Shown here: piece by piece, positions 19,437 to 28,581 of the stretch
Layout of the letters: each line of letters starts with the position of its first letter
How positions within the stretch are numbered: position 1 is the stretch's first letter
Source: Eubacteriaceae bacterium
GTDB taxonomy: Bacteria > Bacillota > Clostridia > Lachnospirales > Lachnospiraceae
Length of the DNA stretch: 64,000 nt
Direction of reading: 5' to 3'
Assembly (NCBI GenBank): GCA_902363805.1
Contig: CABJBF010000001.1
Coordinates: forward strand, 310,001-374,000
Translations under genes and position numbers: made by a program
Notes under the pieces: model-generated
Database searches by the model: none
The model's input: only the letters and a program-made list of their open reading frames with translations
What the model was told of the DNA's origin: nothing

Positions 19437-22400
19437 ATGGATAGAAATGAGTATAACTTTAAAATAGAAGAAATGAGAGTCGCTGTTCGTAATAAAGATT
19501 ACGAAAGAGCAGTGCAAATCGCAGACTCTCTTGATTATAGAAGAGAAAAAGCAAATGACATTTTATCCCTAATAGCAGATGCATATGAAATGGCAAAGCA
19601 GTATGATAAGGCAAAGCAGGCTTTGATTATTGCTTATGAAAATACAAATACAGGAAGACATTTGGCTTATAGGTTGTGTTTGTTGTCAGCAAAATTACAA
19701 CAGTTTGATGAAGCAGAAGAGTTTTATCAGGACTTTGTTGAACTTGCACCTAGGGACAATGATAAATATATATTGCAGTATGAAATGCAGAAAGCAAAGA
19801 AGGCTCCAATTGGAAAACTAATAGAAATCCTTGAAAAGTATATTCAGGAAGATATGGAGGAAAAATGGGCTTATGAATTAGCTAAGTTATATCATGAAGC
19901 AGGAGATGAAGAAAGCTGCGTTGATATGTGCGATGAAATAAGCTTATGGTTTGCTGAAGGAAAGTATGTAAATAAGGCAATGGAGTTAAAGAAACTTTAC
20001 AGACCTCTTACAAAGCTTCAGCAGGAGAGATATGACAATTATAGATTAGGCAGAAAGCCTTTACAAAAGATAGAAAAAGATGATAGAAAAGAAAATAAAC
20101 AGGCAGGAGACATAGAAGATAACTTATCAATAGATAATGCCATCTCTGAAGATAAAGAGGAAGAATCAGTGTCGGTAAAGATAGCTGATGAGGTTATTGA
20201 CGAGAGACCAAGTATTCCATTTATGATAAGAAAGGATAATTTTAAAGAAAGTATCAGAAAGCTTAAACATCCTGTTATAGAAAGTATTCACAAGTCAAAT
20301 GACGAAAAGAAAGCCGAAGGTGAATTGGAACAAAAAGAACCGTTTGCACAGCAGAACAATCCTGATGTACAGGAGATATTTGTAAAGCAAAATGATCCTG
20401 AAATGCATGAGATTACTTTTGAAGATGAATTTGAAAAAGACGAATTGGAGTTAGAATCAGAAGGAAATTCAGAATCAGAAGAGAATCCAGAAGTGAACAA
20501 AAATTTGGAATCAGAAGAAAACTTGGAATCAAAAGAAAATGAGTTTATAGTCGATGAAGCTAATATTGAAGAAAGTTCTAAAGAAAAGTCAGATTATTCA
20601 GCTAAAGAAACGACAGATGAAAGCGATGGCAAGTTGGATGTTGAAAAAATAGCTGTTGAAAGCGATTCTACAGAAAACAATGTCGATAAAGAAGCGGAAA
20701 CTATTTTTGATGGTAAAGAGAATGTTGATGCTATACAAGAAAATGATTCTGATGAAAAAAGTCTTAGTGAAGAAGATAATGCTTCAAATAATGAAAGCAT
20801 AACTGATGATGAAGAAGATCAGATAGTTAAAAAGCAGAATACAGGACAATTATCAATAGAAGAAGTTTTACATAAACTTCAGGATAGGGGAATTCTTAAG
20901 GCGGACACAGTTGAAAAGGCAGTTAAGGCCTTAGATGAGGCAGAAAATATTGTCGAAAAAACAGAAGAAGATTTTGAAAAAATAAATCCTGACTATAAGA
21001 GAATTCAGTCGATACATGAAGGTCTTGGTATAGATGAAGAAGGACATGAACAGGAAATTGAAGAGACAGAGACAAATAACCAAGATAATGAGCAATATTT
21101 TGATGAAATTGAGATAAGTAATCAGGGAAAAGAGATACAGCATGCCGGTGTATCAGAATTTGAAAATCCTACTCATGATAAGGAACTTGGTGCAGACCAC
21201 GAAAAAGAATTAGATATGGTTCAACGTGGACTTGAATCATTTGCAGCAGAAGCGGCAGCAGATGTATTTGTTCCTGATGTTGATACCGATGTTATAGAAG
21301 AGGAAATTAAATTCCAGACAGGTGAAATTTCATTTGGAACAATGGATTTAAATGAAATAGTAAACCAGTCTACTGCTCCTGAAAGACATAATGAAAAAAG
21401 AATTAATGTAAGTTCAAATGATATTTCAGATACGGTTCAATTAGAAAAGCATACATCTTCAATTCCAAATATGGATAATGAGATGACAGAAATAACATTG
21501 GATCCGATTGATTTTGAAAAAACAGATAATATTGAAAAATCACCCGAAACAAATGAAATTCCAAAATTTGATATTGAAGCTTTGGAAGATACAGAAACTG
21601 CAGGTGAAACAAAAGCAACACCGAATACCGATATGGATACTTTAGGTAATGAAGAAGCCGTAGGTGAAACAAAAGTAATACCAAACATCGACATTGAAGC
21701 TTTGGAAGATGAAGAAGTCGCAGGCGAAACAAAAGCAATACCAAACATCGACATTGAAGCTTTGGAAGATGAAAAAGTTACAGGTGAAACAAAAGCAACA
21801 CCGAATACCGATATGGATACTTTAGGTAATGAAGAAGTCGCAGGTGAAACAAAAGCAATACCAAATATCGAAGAGGAATTGGAAAAGGCAGCTGAGTCAG
21901 AACAGACAAATGTACCAACATTGGATTTGGAATTCGATATGCCTGAGATAATTAGTGGTACAGATGATTCAGTATTAGGGAATCAGTTGCCGGAAGAGGA
22001 TTTGGTAAATTACGACATAGAGGAAACTATTCAATATGAAAAGGAAGAACTTGAAGAATTAAATAATATTATAGATTCCGAAAGAATGATGAATATTGAA
22101 GGTGAGCCTGAGGAATTGCCAGAATATGAAGAGCCTGAGGTTGTTACAGAAAAGTTACCTAAAAAGCGTTTAAGTGAATTATCAGCAGATTTAGAGGAAA
22201 TATTTAACAATGATATTATTGATTTCAGAGATATGCCTGCTGAAGAACTTGAAAGAGAACGAAGAGAGTCAATTTTAATTTCAGACATTGATAAAACAAT
22301 GGAATTAGAAAGACCTAAGAGTATCAGTGATTTGGTAAAAGAGGCGGAGAAAAATATAATTTCTGAAGAGCCTGAATTGCTGGATGAACCTTTAGAAGAA

Positions 22401-24023
22401 ACAGTTGGTGAGTCGGAAAGTGATACAATTGATGAAGACGCAGTTGAATCAACAGAGCCGGGAATGGAATCGCTAGGAAAAACGGAAAACAAACCTGTTG
22501 ATGAATTAGAAAACGAATCAACAGAGGAGTTTGAAATAAATAGTACTGATGAATCCGAAAACGAATCTGCGGAAACAATAGAAGATTATGAAACAATTGA
22601 TGACGTGGAAGAAGTTGAAGATTCAGAAGATGAACCTATAGAAGATATAGAGGAGTCGGAAGATGAATCGGCAGAGGATTTTGAAGAGCCAAAAGAAGAT
22701 TTAGTTGAGGAAGAATTACAAGAAGATTCATCAGAAAATTTAACTAAAGACGAGCCGGAAGAAACAAAAAAATCAGAGATGGAAAATGTTGAAATGCCTG
22801 AAGTATCAGCTAAAATGGATAAGATTGCGCAGGAAATTGAAAGCATGCCGGAGATAAGCATACCGGGACTTGATATACCTAAGATAGAAATTCCAAATCT
22901 CGATTTACCTGATTTGAGCGATGAGGATGCATTAGAGTTAAGCGATTTGACGGATGTTGCGGATTCTAAAGAAGATTCAGAAGCAAAAGAAGATTCAGAA
23001 TCAGTTGATGGGCTGGATGATAATGATGAAGTAGAAGATAGTAAATTAAAAGGATCATTAGATAAATCAGAAGATTATGTTGAATCAGAGCCAGAAGAAG
23101 TTGAACCTGCAGAGCAGGAATCAGAGTCAACAGAAGAGGTTGAACCTGCAGAGCAGGAATCAGATGCAGTAGAAGAAGGTAAAGATTCAGAACAGGAAAC
23201 AGAACAGAAATCAGCAGAGAAAGAATCTGAAACAAAAGAAGAAAAAGATAATTCAGGAACAAAAATTGTAACAGATGAAGATATGAAGGTGTTTGCAAAT
23301 TATACAAACATTGAAGGATTGGACGATACAATAAAATACACAATTGAAAAATTAGTCAAAGAATTTGTGCCTGATGGAAATTCTTCAAATGGAAACATAG
23401 CAATCAGTGGTGATGAAAAAAGTGGAAAAACTACATTGGCTATTGATATAATCAAGATGGTTAATGCAAAGAGAGGCAGAGCCGGAAGAAGAATTGCTAA
23501 AGTAAATGCGGAGGTATTAAACCGAAGAGGATTTACAGCTGCATTAAACAAACTTATGGGAAGCGATTTAATTGTAGAAAAAGCTACAGATTTGAATAGT
23601 GAGCAAATAGATGAGATAATTAAGTCTGCTAAACTTTATACAAATGACATGTTGATAGTTCTCGAAGGAGAAACTGATGCAATGGCAGATATGTTTGATG
23701 AGAATGAAGAGTTAAAACAGATTTTTGATTATCCTATTCTTATTAAGACTTATAATGTAAAAGAATGGGTAGCTTATGGTGTTCAATATGCTAAAGATAA
23801 CGGCTTTAATATCAACGAGATGGGAATGCTTGCATTATTTAAAGCTATAGATGACTGGTATGGAACAAAGAAAGAAATCAGTCAGAAGGATGTTGAACAA
23901 ATATTAGATGCAGCCATAAAAAGGGCAAAACATAAATTAGGCAGAAAAATCGTTGGTATTTTTAAAACAAAAGATAAAGACGATTTGCAGATATTAAAAG
24001 AAGCAGATTTTAATATTAAATAA
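19437..24023 (+). CDS. Giant acidic TPR protein with a C-terminal P-loop ATPase-like domain
   Basis: 1528 aa, function not recognised. Residues 1-200 are helical TPR-like repeats (MRVAVRNKDYERAVQIADSL, AYEMAKQYDKAKQALIIAY). Residues ~210-1280 are very rich in Glu, Asp and Ser and probably disordered, with a 20-residue repeat block at 723-810. Residues ~1285-1528 form a compact domain with a Walker A (GDEKSGKTT), a Walker-B-like strand (DMLIVLEGE) and a helical tail with several basic residues, resembling AAA+ CbxX/SpoVK-type modules. No signal peptide or membrane segment is visible. ATG 19437 has AAGGTG 9 nt upstream. It sits between recR and the transketolase genes and reads in the same direction. 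Confidence 0.7.
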   Translation: MDRNEYNFKIEEMRVAVRNKDYERAVQIADSLDYRREKANDILSLIADAYEMAKQYDKAKQALIIAYENTNTGRHLAYRLCLLSAKLQQFDEAEEFYQDFVELAPRDNDKYILQYEMQKAKKAPIGKLIEILEKYIQEDMEEKWAYELAKLYHEAGDEESCVDMCDEISLWFAEGKYVNKAMELKKLYRPLTKLQQERYDNYRLGRKPLQKIEKDDRKENKQAGDIEDNLSIDNAISEDKEEESVSVKIADEVIDERPSIPFMIRKDNFKESIRKLKHPVIESIHKSNDEKKAEGELEQKEPFAQQNNPDVQEIFVKQNDPEMHEITFEDEFEKDELELESEGNSESEENPEVNKNLESEENLESKENEFIVDEANIEESSKEKSDYSAKETTDESDGKLDVEKIAVESDSTENNVDKEAETIFDGKENVDAIQENDSDEKSLSEEDNASNNESITDDEEDQIVKKQNTGQLSIEEVLHKLQDRGILKADTVEKAVKALDEAENIVEKTEEDFEKINPDYKRIQSIHEGLGIDEEGHEQEIEETETNNQDNEQYFDEIEISNQGKEIQHAGVSEFENPTHDKELGADHEKELDMVQRGLESFAAEAAADVFVPDVDTDVIEEEIKFQTGEISFGTMDLNEIVNQSTAPERHNEKRINVSSNDISDTVQLEKHTSSIPNMDNEMTEITLDPIDFEKTDNIEKSPETNEIPKFDIEALEDTETAGETKATPNTDMDTLGNEEAVGETKVIPNIDIEALEDEEVAGETKAIPNIDIEALEDEKVTGETKATPNTDMDTLGNEEVAGETKAIPNIEEELEKAAESEQTNVPTLDLEFDMPEIISGTDDSVLGNQLPEEDLVNYDIEETIQYEKEELEELNNIIDSERMMNIEGEPEELPEYEEPEVVTEKLPKKRLSELSADLEEIFNNDIIDFRDMPAEELERERRESILISDIDKTMELERPKSISDLVKEAEKNIISEEPELLDEPLEETVGESESDTIDEDAVESTEPGMESLGKTENKPVDELENESTEEFEINSTDESENESAETIEDYETIDDVEEVEDSEDEPIEDIEESEDESAEDFEEPKEDLVEEELQEDSSENLTKDEPEETKKSEMENVEMPEVSAKMDKIAQEIESMPEISIPGLDIPKIEIPNLDLPDLSDEDALELSDLTDVADSKEDSEAKEDSESVDGLDDNDEVEDSKLKGSLDKSEDYVESEPEEVEPAEQESESTEEVEPAEQESDAVEEGKDSEQETEQKSAEKESETKEEKDNSGTKIVTDEDMKVFANYTNIEGLDDTIKYTIEKLVKEFVPDGNSSNGNIAISGDEKSGKTTLAIDIIKMVNAKRGRAGRRIAKVNAEVLNRRGFTAALNKLMGSDLIVEKATDLNSEQIDEIIKSAKLYTNDMLIVLEGETDAMADMFDENEELKQIFDYPILIKTYNVKEWVAYGVQYAKDNGFNINEMGMLALFKAIDDWYGTKKEISQKDVEQILDAAIKRAKHKLGRKIVGIFKTKDKDDLQILKEADFNIK
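21558..21872 (+). repeat. 60-bp coding tandem repeats in the acidic protein
   Basis: Five in-frame units begin at 21603, 21663, 21723, 21783 and 21843, with a partial unit before them. Each encodes about 20 residues of the form GETKAxPNxDxxxLxxEE. Two sequence versions alternate in the order A-B-B-A-B, which suggests unequal exchange of a larger block. Confidence 0.9.
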
Positions 24024-24038
24024 AAGAAAGGAATTAAA

Positions 24039-24875
24039 ATGGAAAATTTACAGCTTGAAAAAATAGCAAATGAAGTGCGTAAAGGTGTTATTAAAGGCGT
24101 ACACAGCGCAAAATCAGGACATCCGGGTGGATCATTATCAGTAGCCGACATGTTAACATTTTTGTATTTCGAAGAAATGAATGTTGACCCTAAAAATCCT
24201 AAGATGGAAGACAGAGACAGATTAGTTTTATCAAAAGGTCACGTTGCACCTGCTTTATATGCAGTGTTAGCAGAAAAAGGATTCTTCCCTAAGGAAGATT
24301 TAACAACTTTAAGACATATTGGTTCTTATTTACAGGGACATCCCGATATGAAGCATACACCAGGTGTTGATATGTCAGCAGGTTCATTAGGACAGGGTGT
24401 TTCTGCAGCAGTAGGAATGGCTTTAGGCGCAAAGATTGATAACAAAGATTACAGAGTATTTGCAGTTACAGGTGATGGCGAAATTCAGGAAGGACAGATT
24501 TGGGAAGCAGCTATGTTTGCAGGAGCAAAGAAGTTAGATAACCTTACTGTTATTGTCGATAATAATAACCTTCAGATTGATGGAACAATTGAAGATGTAT
24601 GTTCACCATACCCAATTGATAAGAAATTTGAAGCATTTAATTTCCATGTAATTAATATAGATGCTCATAATTTTGATGAAATTAGAGCAGCTTTAAAGGA
24701 AGCAAGAGAAACAAAAGGAATGCCTACAGCAATTATTATGAAGAGTATTAAAGGAAAAGGTGTTTCATTTATGGAAAACCAGGCTTCATGGCATGGTGCA
24801 GCTCCAAATGATGAGCAGTTTGAACAGGCAATGGAAGAATTAGAGAAAGCAGGTGAAGCATTATGTCAGAAGTAA
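24039..24875 (+). CDS. Transketolase, N-terminal (TPP-binding) subunit
   Basis: 278-aa half of a split transketolase, the form common in Clostridia and archaea. It binds thiamine diphosphate through GDGEIQEGQIWEAAMFAGAKKLDNLTVIVDNN, given here by its ends: GDGEIQEGQ and the VDNNN of the metal site. The conserved HPGGSLS and the GSLGQG loop are also present. With the next gene it exchanges two-carbon units between sugar phosphates in the non-oxidative pentose phosphate pathway. A GAAAGGAA ribosome binding site precedes ATG 24039. The stop overlaps the start of the C-terminal half by 13 nt, which implies coupled translation. Confidence 0.95.
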   Translation: MENLQLEKIANEVRKGVIKGVHSAKSGHPGGSLSVADMLTFLYFEEMNVDPKNPKMEDRDRLVLSKGHVAPALYAVLAEKGFFPKEDLTTLRHIGSYLQGHPDMKHTPGVDMSAGSLGQGVSAAVGMALGAKIDNKDYRVFAVTGDGEIQEGQIWEAAMFAGAKKLDNLTVIVDNNNLQIDGTIEDVCSPYPIDKKFEAFNFHVINIDAHNFDEIRAALKEARETKGMPTAIIMKSIKGKGVSFMENQASWHGAAPNDEQFEQAMEELEKAGEALCQK

Positions 24876-25798
24876 AGAAGATAGCAACAAGAGAAAGCTA
24901 TGGTAATGCACTTGTAGAATTAGCTAAAGAGCATGATAACGTAGTAGTATTAGACGCTGATTTAGCAGCAGCTACAAAGACAGGCATTTTCAAAAAAGCA
25001 AACCCTGACAAATTCTTTGACTGTGGTATTGCAGAAGCAAATATGATGGGGATTGCAGCAGGACTTTCAACAACAGGTAAAGTTCCTTTTGCAAGTACAT
25101 TTGCTATGTTTGCAGCAGGAAGAGCTTACGAACAGATTAGAAATGAAATTGGATATCCACATCTTAATGTAAAAATAGGAGCTACACATGCAGGTATTTC
25201 TGTAGGTGAAGATGGAGCTACACATCAGTGTAATGAAGATATTGCTTTAATGAGAACAATCCCTGGAATGACAGTTATTAATCCATGTGATGATGTAGAA
25301 GCAAGAGCGGCAGTAAAGGCAGCATATGAAATTGACGGACCTGTTTATTTAAGATTTGGACGTTTGGCTGCACCTGTATTAAATAAAGAAGATTACAAGT
25401 TTGAAGTAGGTAAGGGTGTAACAATGCGTGAAGGTAAGGACCTTACAATTGTTGCAACAGGACTCATGGTATCTTCAGCTTTGGAAGCAGCAGAAAAATT
25501 GGCACAGGATGGAATTGAAGCTACAGTAATCAATATTCATACAATTAAGCCATTAGATGAAGATTTAATTGTAGAATCAGCAAAGGCTACAGGTAAAGTA
25601 GTAACTGTTGAAGAACATTCAGTTATTGGTGGACTTGGAAGTGCAGTTTGTGACTGCTTAAGTGCAAAATGTCCTACACCTGTTACAAAAATTGGTGTTC
25701 AGGATGTTTATGGACATTCAGGACCGGCTGTTGAATTATTAAAAGAATTTGGTTTAGATGGCGAAGGCGTATATAAATCAATTAAAGAAATAATGTAA
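24863..25798 (+). CDS. Transketolase, C-terminal (pyrimidine-binding) subunit
   Basis: 311-aa partner subunit with the pyrimidine-binding domain (residues ~1-170) and the transketolase C domain. The Glu that activates thiamine is in DCGIAEANMMG. THAGISVGEDGATHQ and VYLRFGR are family motifs. The same arrangement is used by deoxyxylulose phosphate synthase and pyruvate dehydrogenase E1 beta, but the paired N-terminal gene identifies this as split transketolase. Start ATG 24863 lies inside the upstream gene. No clear T-rich terminator follows at once; the next hairpin is at 25975-26017. Confidence 0.95.
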   Translation: MSEVKKIATRESYGNALVELAKEHDNVVVLDADLAAATKTGIFKKANPDKFFDCGIAEANMMGIAAGLSTTGKVPFASTFAMFAAGRAYEQIRNEIGYPHLNVKIGATHAGISVGEDGATHQCNEDIALMRTIPGMTVINPCDDVEARAAVKAAYEIDGPVYLRFGRLAAPVLNKEDYKFEVGKGVTMREGKDLTIVATGLMVSSALEAAEKLAQDGIEATVINIHTIKPLDEDLIVESAKATGKVVTVEEHSVIGGLGSAVCDCLSAKCPTPVTKIGVQDVYGHSGPAVELLKEFGLDGEGVYKSIKEIM

Positions 25799-25925
25799 AA
25801 GATGCAATTGATATTAAATTTTTTAAGGAATATATGAATAAAATAAATATCAAATTAAAATAATTAAATGTCAATTTAAAATACAAAAGGATTTGTATTA
25901 TAAAATAAGCAAAATAGATTTTTAG

Positions 25926-26017
25926 TTGAAATTTAAAAAATCATTTGCTAGAATACAGTGCATGATAAGAAATGCAAGGGCGCAGACGTAAGAAGTCAGT
26001 GCCCTTGTATTTTTTTG
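25926..26017 (+). promoter_or_regulatory. Promoter and attenuator-like double hairpin upstream of amt
   Basis: A strong promoter (TTGAAA 25926-25931, 17-bp spacer, TAGAAT 25949-25954) would start RNA near 25961. Two hairpins follow. The first is TGCAT/ATGCA with loop GATAAGAA (25959-25976). The second is CAAGGGCGC...GTGCCCTTG with an inner GAC/GTC and loop GTAAGAA, running into seven T (25975-26017). The shared TAAGAA in both loops is striking. This is either a terminated ~57-nt small RNA or a transcription attenuator for the ammonium transporter gene 150 bp downstream. Confidence 0.7.
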
Positions 26018-26164
26018 TATTAGTAATTATACAGTAATTAATATTTACCGGATGATTACAAATGAGAAGAAAAACTTCTCAGAACTTGGAAAGTGTTTCC
26101 CCTTTAAAAATGCTTTCTTAAGTAAAATCTATAGGACAATGAAAAAAGAATGGAGGAATTAGTT

Positions 26165-27901
26165 ATGGACGCAAATGAAATTTTGGATGCAGCTACAAGT
26201 AGTAGTTTTGCAATTTGGTTCTTAATTGGTGCAAGTTTAGTATTCTTTATGCAGGCCGGTTTCGCAATGGTTGAAACAGGATTTACCAGAGCAAAGAATG
26301 CAGGTAACATTATCATGAAGAACCTGATGGATTTTTGTATTGGTACTATAATGTACATTGTTTTAGGTTTTGGACTTATGATGTCAGAAGATTATGTAAT
26401 GGGAATTATCGGTATTCCAAATCTTGACATCTTCACAAATTACAGCAACTTTAATTGGTCACAGTTCGTATTTCAGTTAGTATTCTGTGCAACAGCAGCA
26501 ACAATTGTTTCAGGAGCTATGGCTGAAAGAACAAAATTCAGTGCTTATTGTGTTTACTCAGCAGCAATCAGTTTGATTGTATATCCTATTGAAGCAGGTT
26601 GGGTTTGGAACTACGGCGGAAACGGATGGTTACAGAAATTACATTTCGTAGATTTCGCAGGTTCAGCAGTAATCCACTCAGTAGGTGGTATGGCAGCTTT
26701 AGTCGGAGCAATTATTCTTGGAGCCAGAATTGGTAAATACACAAAGAAAGCAGATGGAACAATTATTTCAAATGCTATCGGTGGACATTCAATAACACTT
26801 GGAGCTCTTGGATGTTTCATCCTTTGGTTTGGATGGTATGGATTTAACGGTGCAGCTGCAACAAACACAGACAGTCTTGCATCAATCTTTATGAATACAA
26901 CAATCGCTCCTGCAACAGCAACAGTTGTATGTATGATATTTACTTGGATTAAAGATGGAAAACCTGATGTAGGTATGTGCTTAAATGCATCACTTGCAGG
27001 TTTGGTAGCAATTACAGCAGGTTGTGCTTCAGTTGATACAATTGGTGCATTAGTAATTGGTGCAGTTGCAGGTATTTTAGTAGACGTAGTAGTAGAAGTA
27101 CTTGATAAGAAGTTCCACATCGATGACCCTGTTGGTGCAGTTGGTGTTCACTGGGCAAACGGTGTTTGGGGAACAATTGCAGTAGGCTTATTTGCAACAG
27201 GTAAAGGCGATACAGTTCAGGCATTTGCAGATGGTTCTTATTACGCAGGTTTATTCTACGGAGGTGGAGCAAAATTATTAGGAATTCAGATTTTAGGTAT
27301 TGTTGCAATTGATGTATATGCAGCAATCATGATGACAATTGTATTCCAGCTTATTAAACATACAATAGGACTTAGAACAACAGCAGAAGAAGAAATTATT
27401 GGTATGGATATATCAGAACATGGTCTTGCATCAGCATATGCAGACTTCCTCCCTACAACACCTTCATATATGGGCGAAAGTGTAGGAGCAGTAGATGTGG
27501 CAAATCTTGAACCTGCTACATTATCAATTGGTGAAGCAAAACCAACTGGAAAATATACAAAGATTACAGTTATTTGTAATGAAGATAAATTTGGAATCCT
27601 TAAAGACACAATGGCAGCTATCGGTGTAACAGGTATGACAGTTATCCAGGCAATGGGCTGTGGTGTTGAACAGGGAAAGAGTGGTGTTTACAGAGGTGTT
27701 AAGATGAGCATGAACCTTCTTCCAAAGGTTAAAGTTGAAATCGTTGTATCAACAGTTGATCCTAACCTTGTAGTAGCAGCAGCTAGAAAAGCTCTTTATA
27801 CAGGCGGTGTTGGCGATGGTAAGATTTTCGTAACAGATGTAGAAGATGTAATGAGAGTCAGAACAGGTGACACAGGTATTGCAGCACTTTCAAATGAGTA
27901 A
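26165..27901 (+). CDS. amt: Ammonium transporter with fused C-terminal P-II domain
   Basis: 578 aa. Residues ~10-420 are an 11-helix Amt channel (FAIWFLIGASLVFFMQAGFAM, GSAVIHSVGGMAALVG, DDPVGAVGVHWANGVWG with the pore histidines). After a short linker, residues ~460-578 are a complete P-II/GlnK domain. Its features are a T-loop with Tyr509 (GVYRG), the FLPKVKIEIVV-like strand LLPKVKVEIVVS, and the GVGDGKIFV and VMRVRTGD loops that bind ATP/ADP and 2-oxoglutarate in the family. In most bacteria GlnK is a separate protein that plugs Amt; here the plug is tethered. ATG 26165 has GGAGG 8 nt upstream. It is monocistronic with a leader hairpin before it. Confidence 0.93.
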   Translation: MDANEILDAATSSSFAIWFLIGASLVFFMQAGFAMVETGFTRAKNAGNIIMKNLMDFCIGTIMYIVLGFGLMMSEDYVMGIIGIPNLDIFTNYSNFNWSQFVFQLVFCATAATIVSGAMAERTKFSAYCVYSAAISLIVYPIEAGWVWNYGGNGWLQKLHFVDFAGSAVIHSVGGMAALVGAIILGARIGKYTKKADGTIISNAIGGHSITLGALGCFILWFGWYGFNGAAATNTDSLASIFMNTTIAPATATVVCMIFTWIKDGKPDVGMCLNASLAGLVAITAGCASVDTIGALVIGAVAGILVDVVVEVLDKKFHIDDPVGAVGVHWANGVWGTIAVGLFATGKGDTVQAFADGSYYAGLFYGGGAKLLGIQILGIVAIDVYAAIMMTIVFQLIKHTIGLRTTAEEEIIGMDISEHGLASAYADFLPTTPSYMGESVGAVDVANLEPATLSIGEAKPTGKYTKITVICNEDKFGILKDTMAAIGVTGMTVIQAMGCGVEQGKSGVYRGVKMSMNLLPKVKVEIVVSTVDPNLVVAAARKALYTGGVGDGKIFVTDVEDVMRVRTGDTGIAALSNE

Positions 27902-27967
27902 ATACTCAACAATATAATGGATATTTAGGAACTCTGTTCTTAAAATATATTTTACTTAATCTCATTA

Positions 27968-27996
27968 AAGGGGCCGGTGGTTATCCATCGGCTCCT
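27968..27996 (+). terminator. Terminator-like hairpin after amt
   Basis: AGGGGCCGGTGG and CCATCGGCTCCT pair around a three-base loop. The following T tract is weak, so it may be a leaky terminator. Confidence 0.6.
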
Positions 27997-28122
27997 AAAT
28001 TTGTTTGCAAATAACGTTCACAGACTGGTATTTACCACTTACTGCTAATAAAATACCACTTACATAAAATCTATTTACATCCACATAATTTGCAAATATA
28101 ATCATCACATAAGGAGTCAGAT

Positions 28123-28581
28123 ATGAAAGTAATCGTAAATGTGGATGAAAACTGCATAGAGGAACAGGTAATAATAAATTGCCACGAACTGAATGAGAAT
28201 ATAATTAATATTCAGAAAACTATCTCAGCGATGGAAAACCAGAGTCTTAAAATTGAGCTTAAACAGGGTGAAAAAGAATTTTATATAGATGTTGGTGAAA
28301 TTCTTTTTTTTGAAACTGATAACAATCAGGTTATGGCTCATACAGCAAATGAGATATTTTTAACAGGCAGTAAATTATACGAATTGGAGAAAATATTACC
28401 ATGGTACTTTAGCAGAATATCAAAATCAGCAATTTTAAATGTAAAGAAAGTGTATGCGATTACAAGAAATCTGACAGCGTCAAGTTTAATTGAATTTGAA
28501 GGAACGCCTAAACATGTATATGTTTCAAGGGCATATTACAAGCCGTTAAAAGAAAAATTAGAAGAAATGAGGAATATGTGA
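28123..28581 (+). CDS. LytTR-family DNA-binding regulator
   Basis: 152-aa protein. The C-terminal ~100 residues are a LytTR domain: FYIDVGEILFFETDNNQVMAHT, LYELEKILPWYFSRISKSAILNVKKV given here by position (residues 60-112), and the final YVSRAYYKPLKEKL. The N-terminal ~45 residues are short and do not form a receiver domain, so it is a stand-alone LytTR regulator rather than a two-component response regulator. ATG 28123 has AAGGAG upstream. Its stop overlaps the start of the membrane protein gene, which suggests that the pair forms one regulatory unit, probably autoregulated as in other LytTR/membrane-protein pairs. Confidence 0.88.
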   Translation: MKVIVNVDENCIEEQVIINCHELNENIINIQKTISAMENQSLKIELKQGEKEFYIDVGEILFFETDNNQVMAHTANEIFLTGSKLYELEKILPWYFSRISKSAILNVKKVYAITRNLTASSLIEFEGTPKHVYVSRAYYKPLKEKLEEMRNM

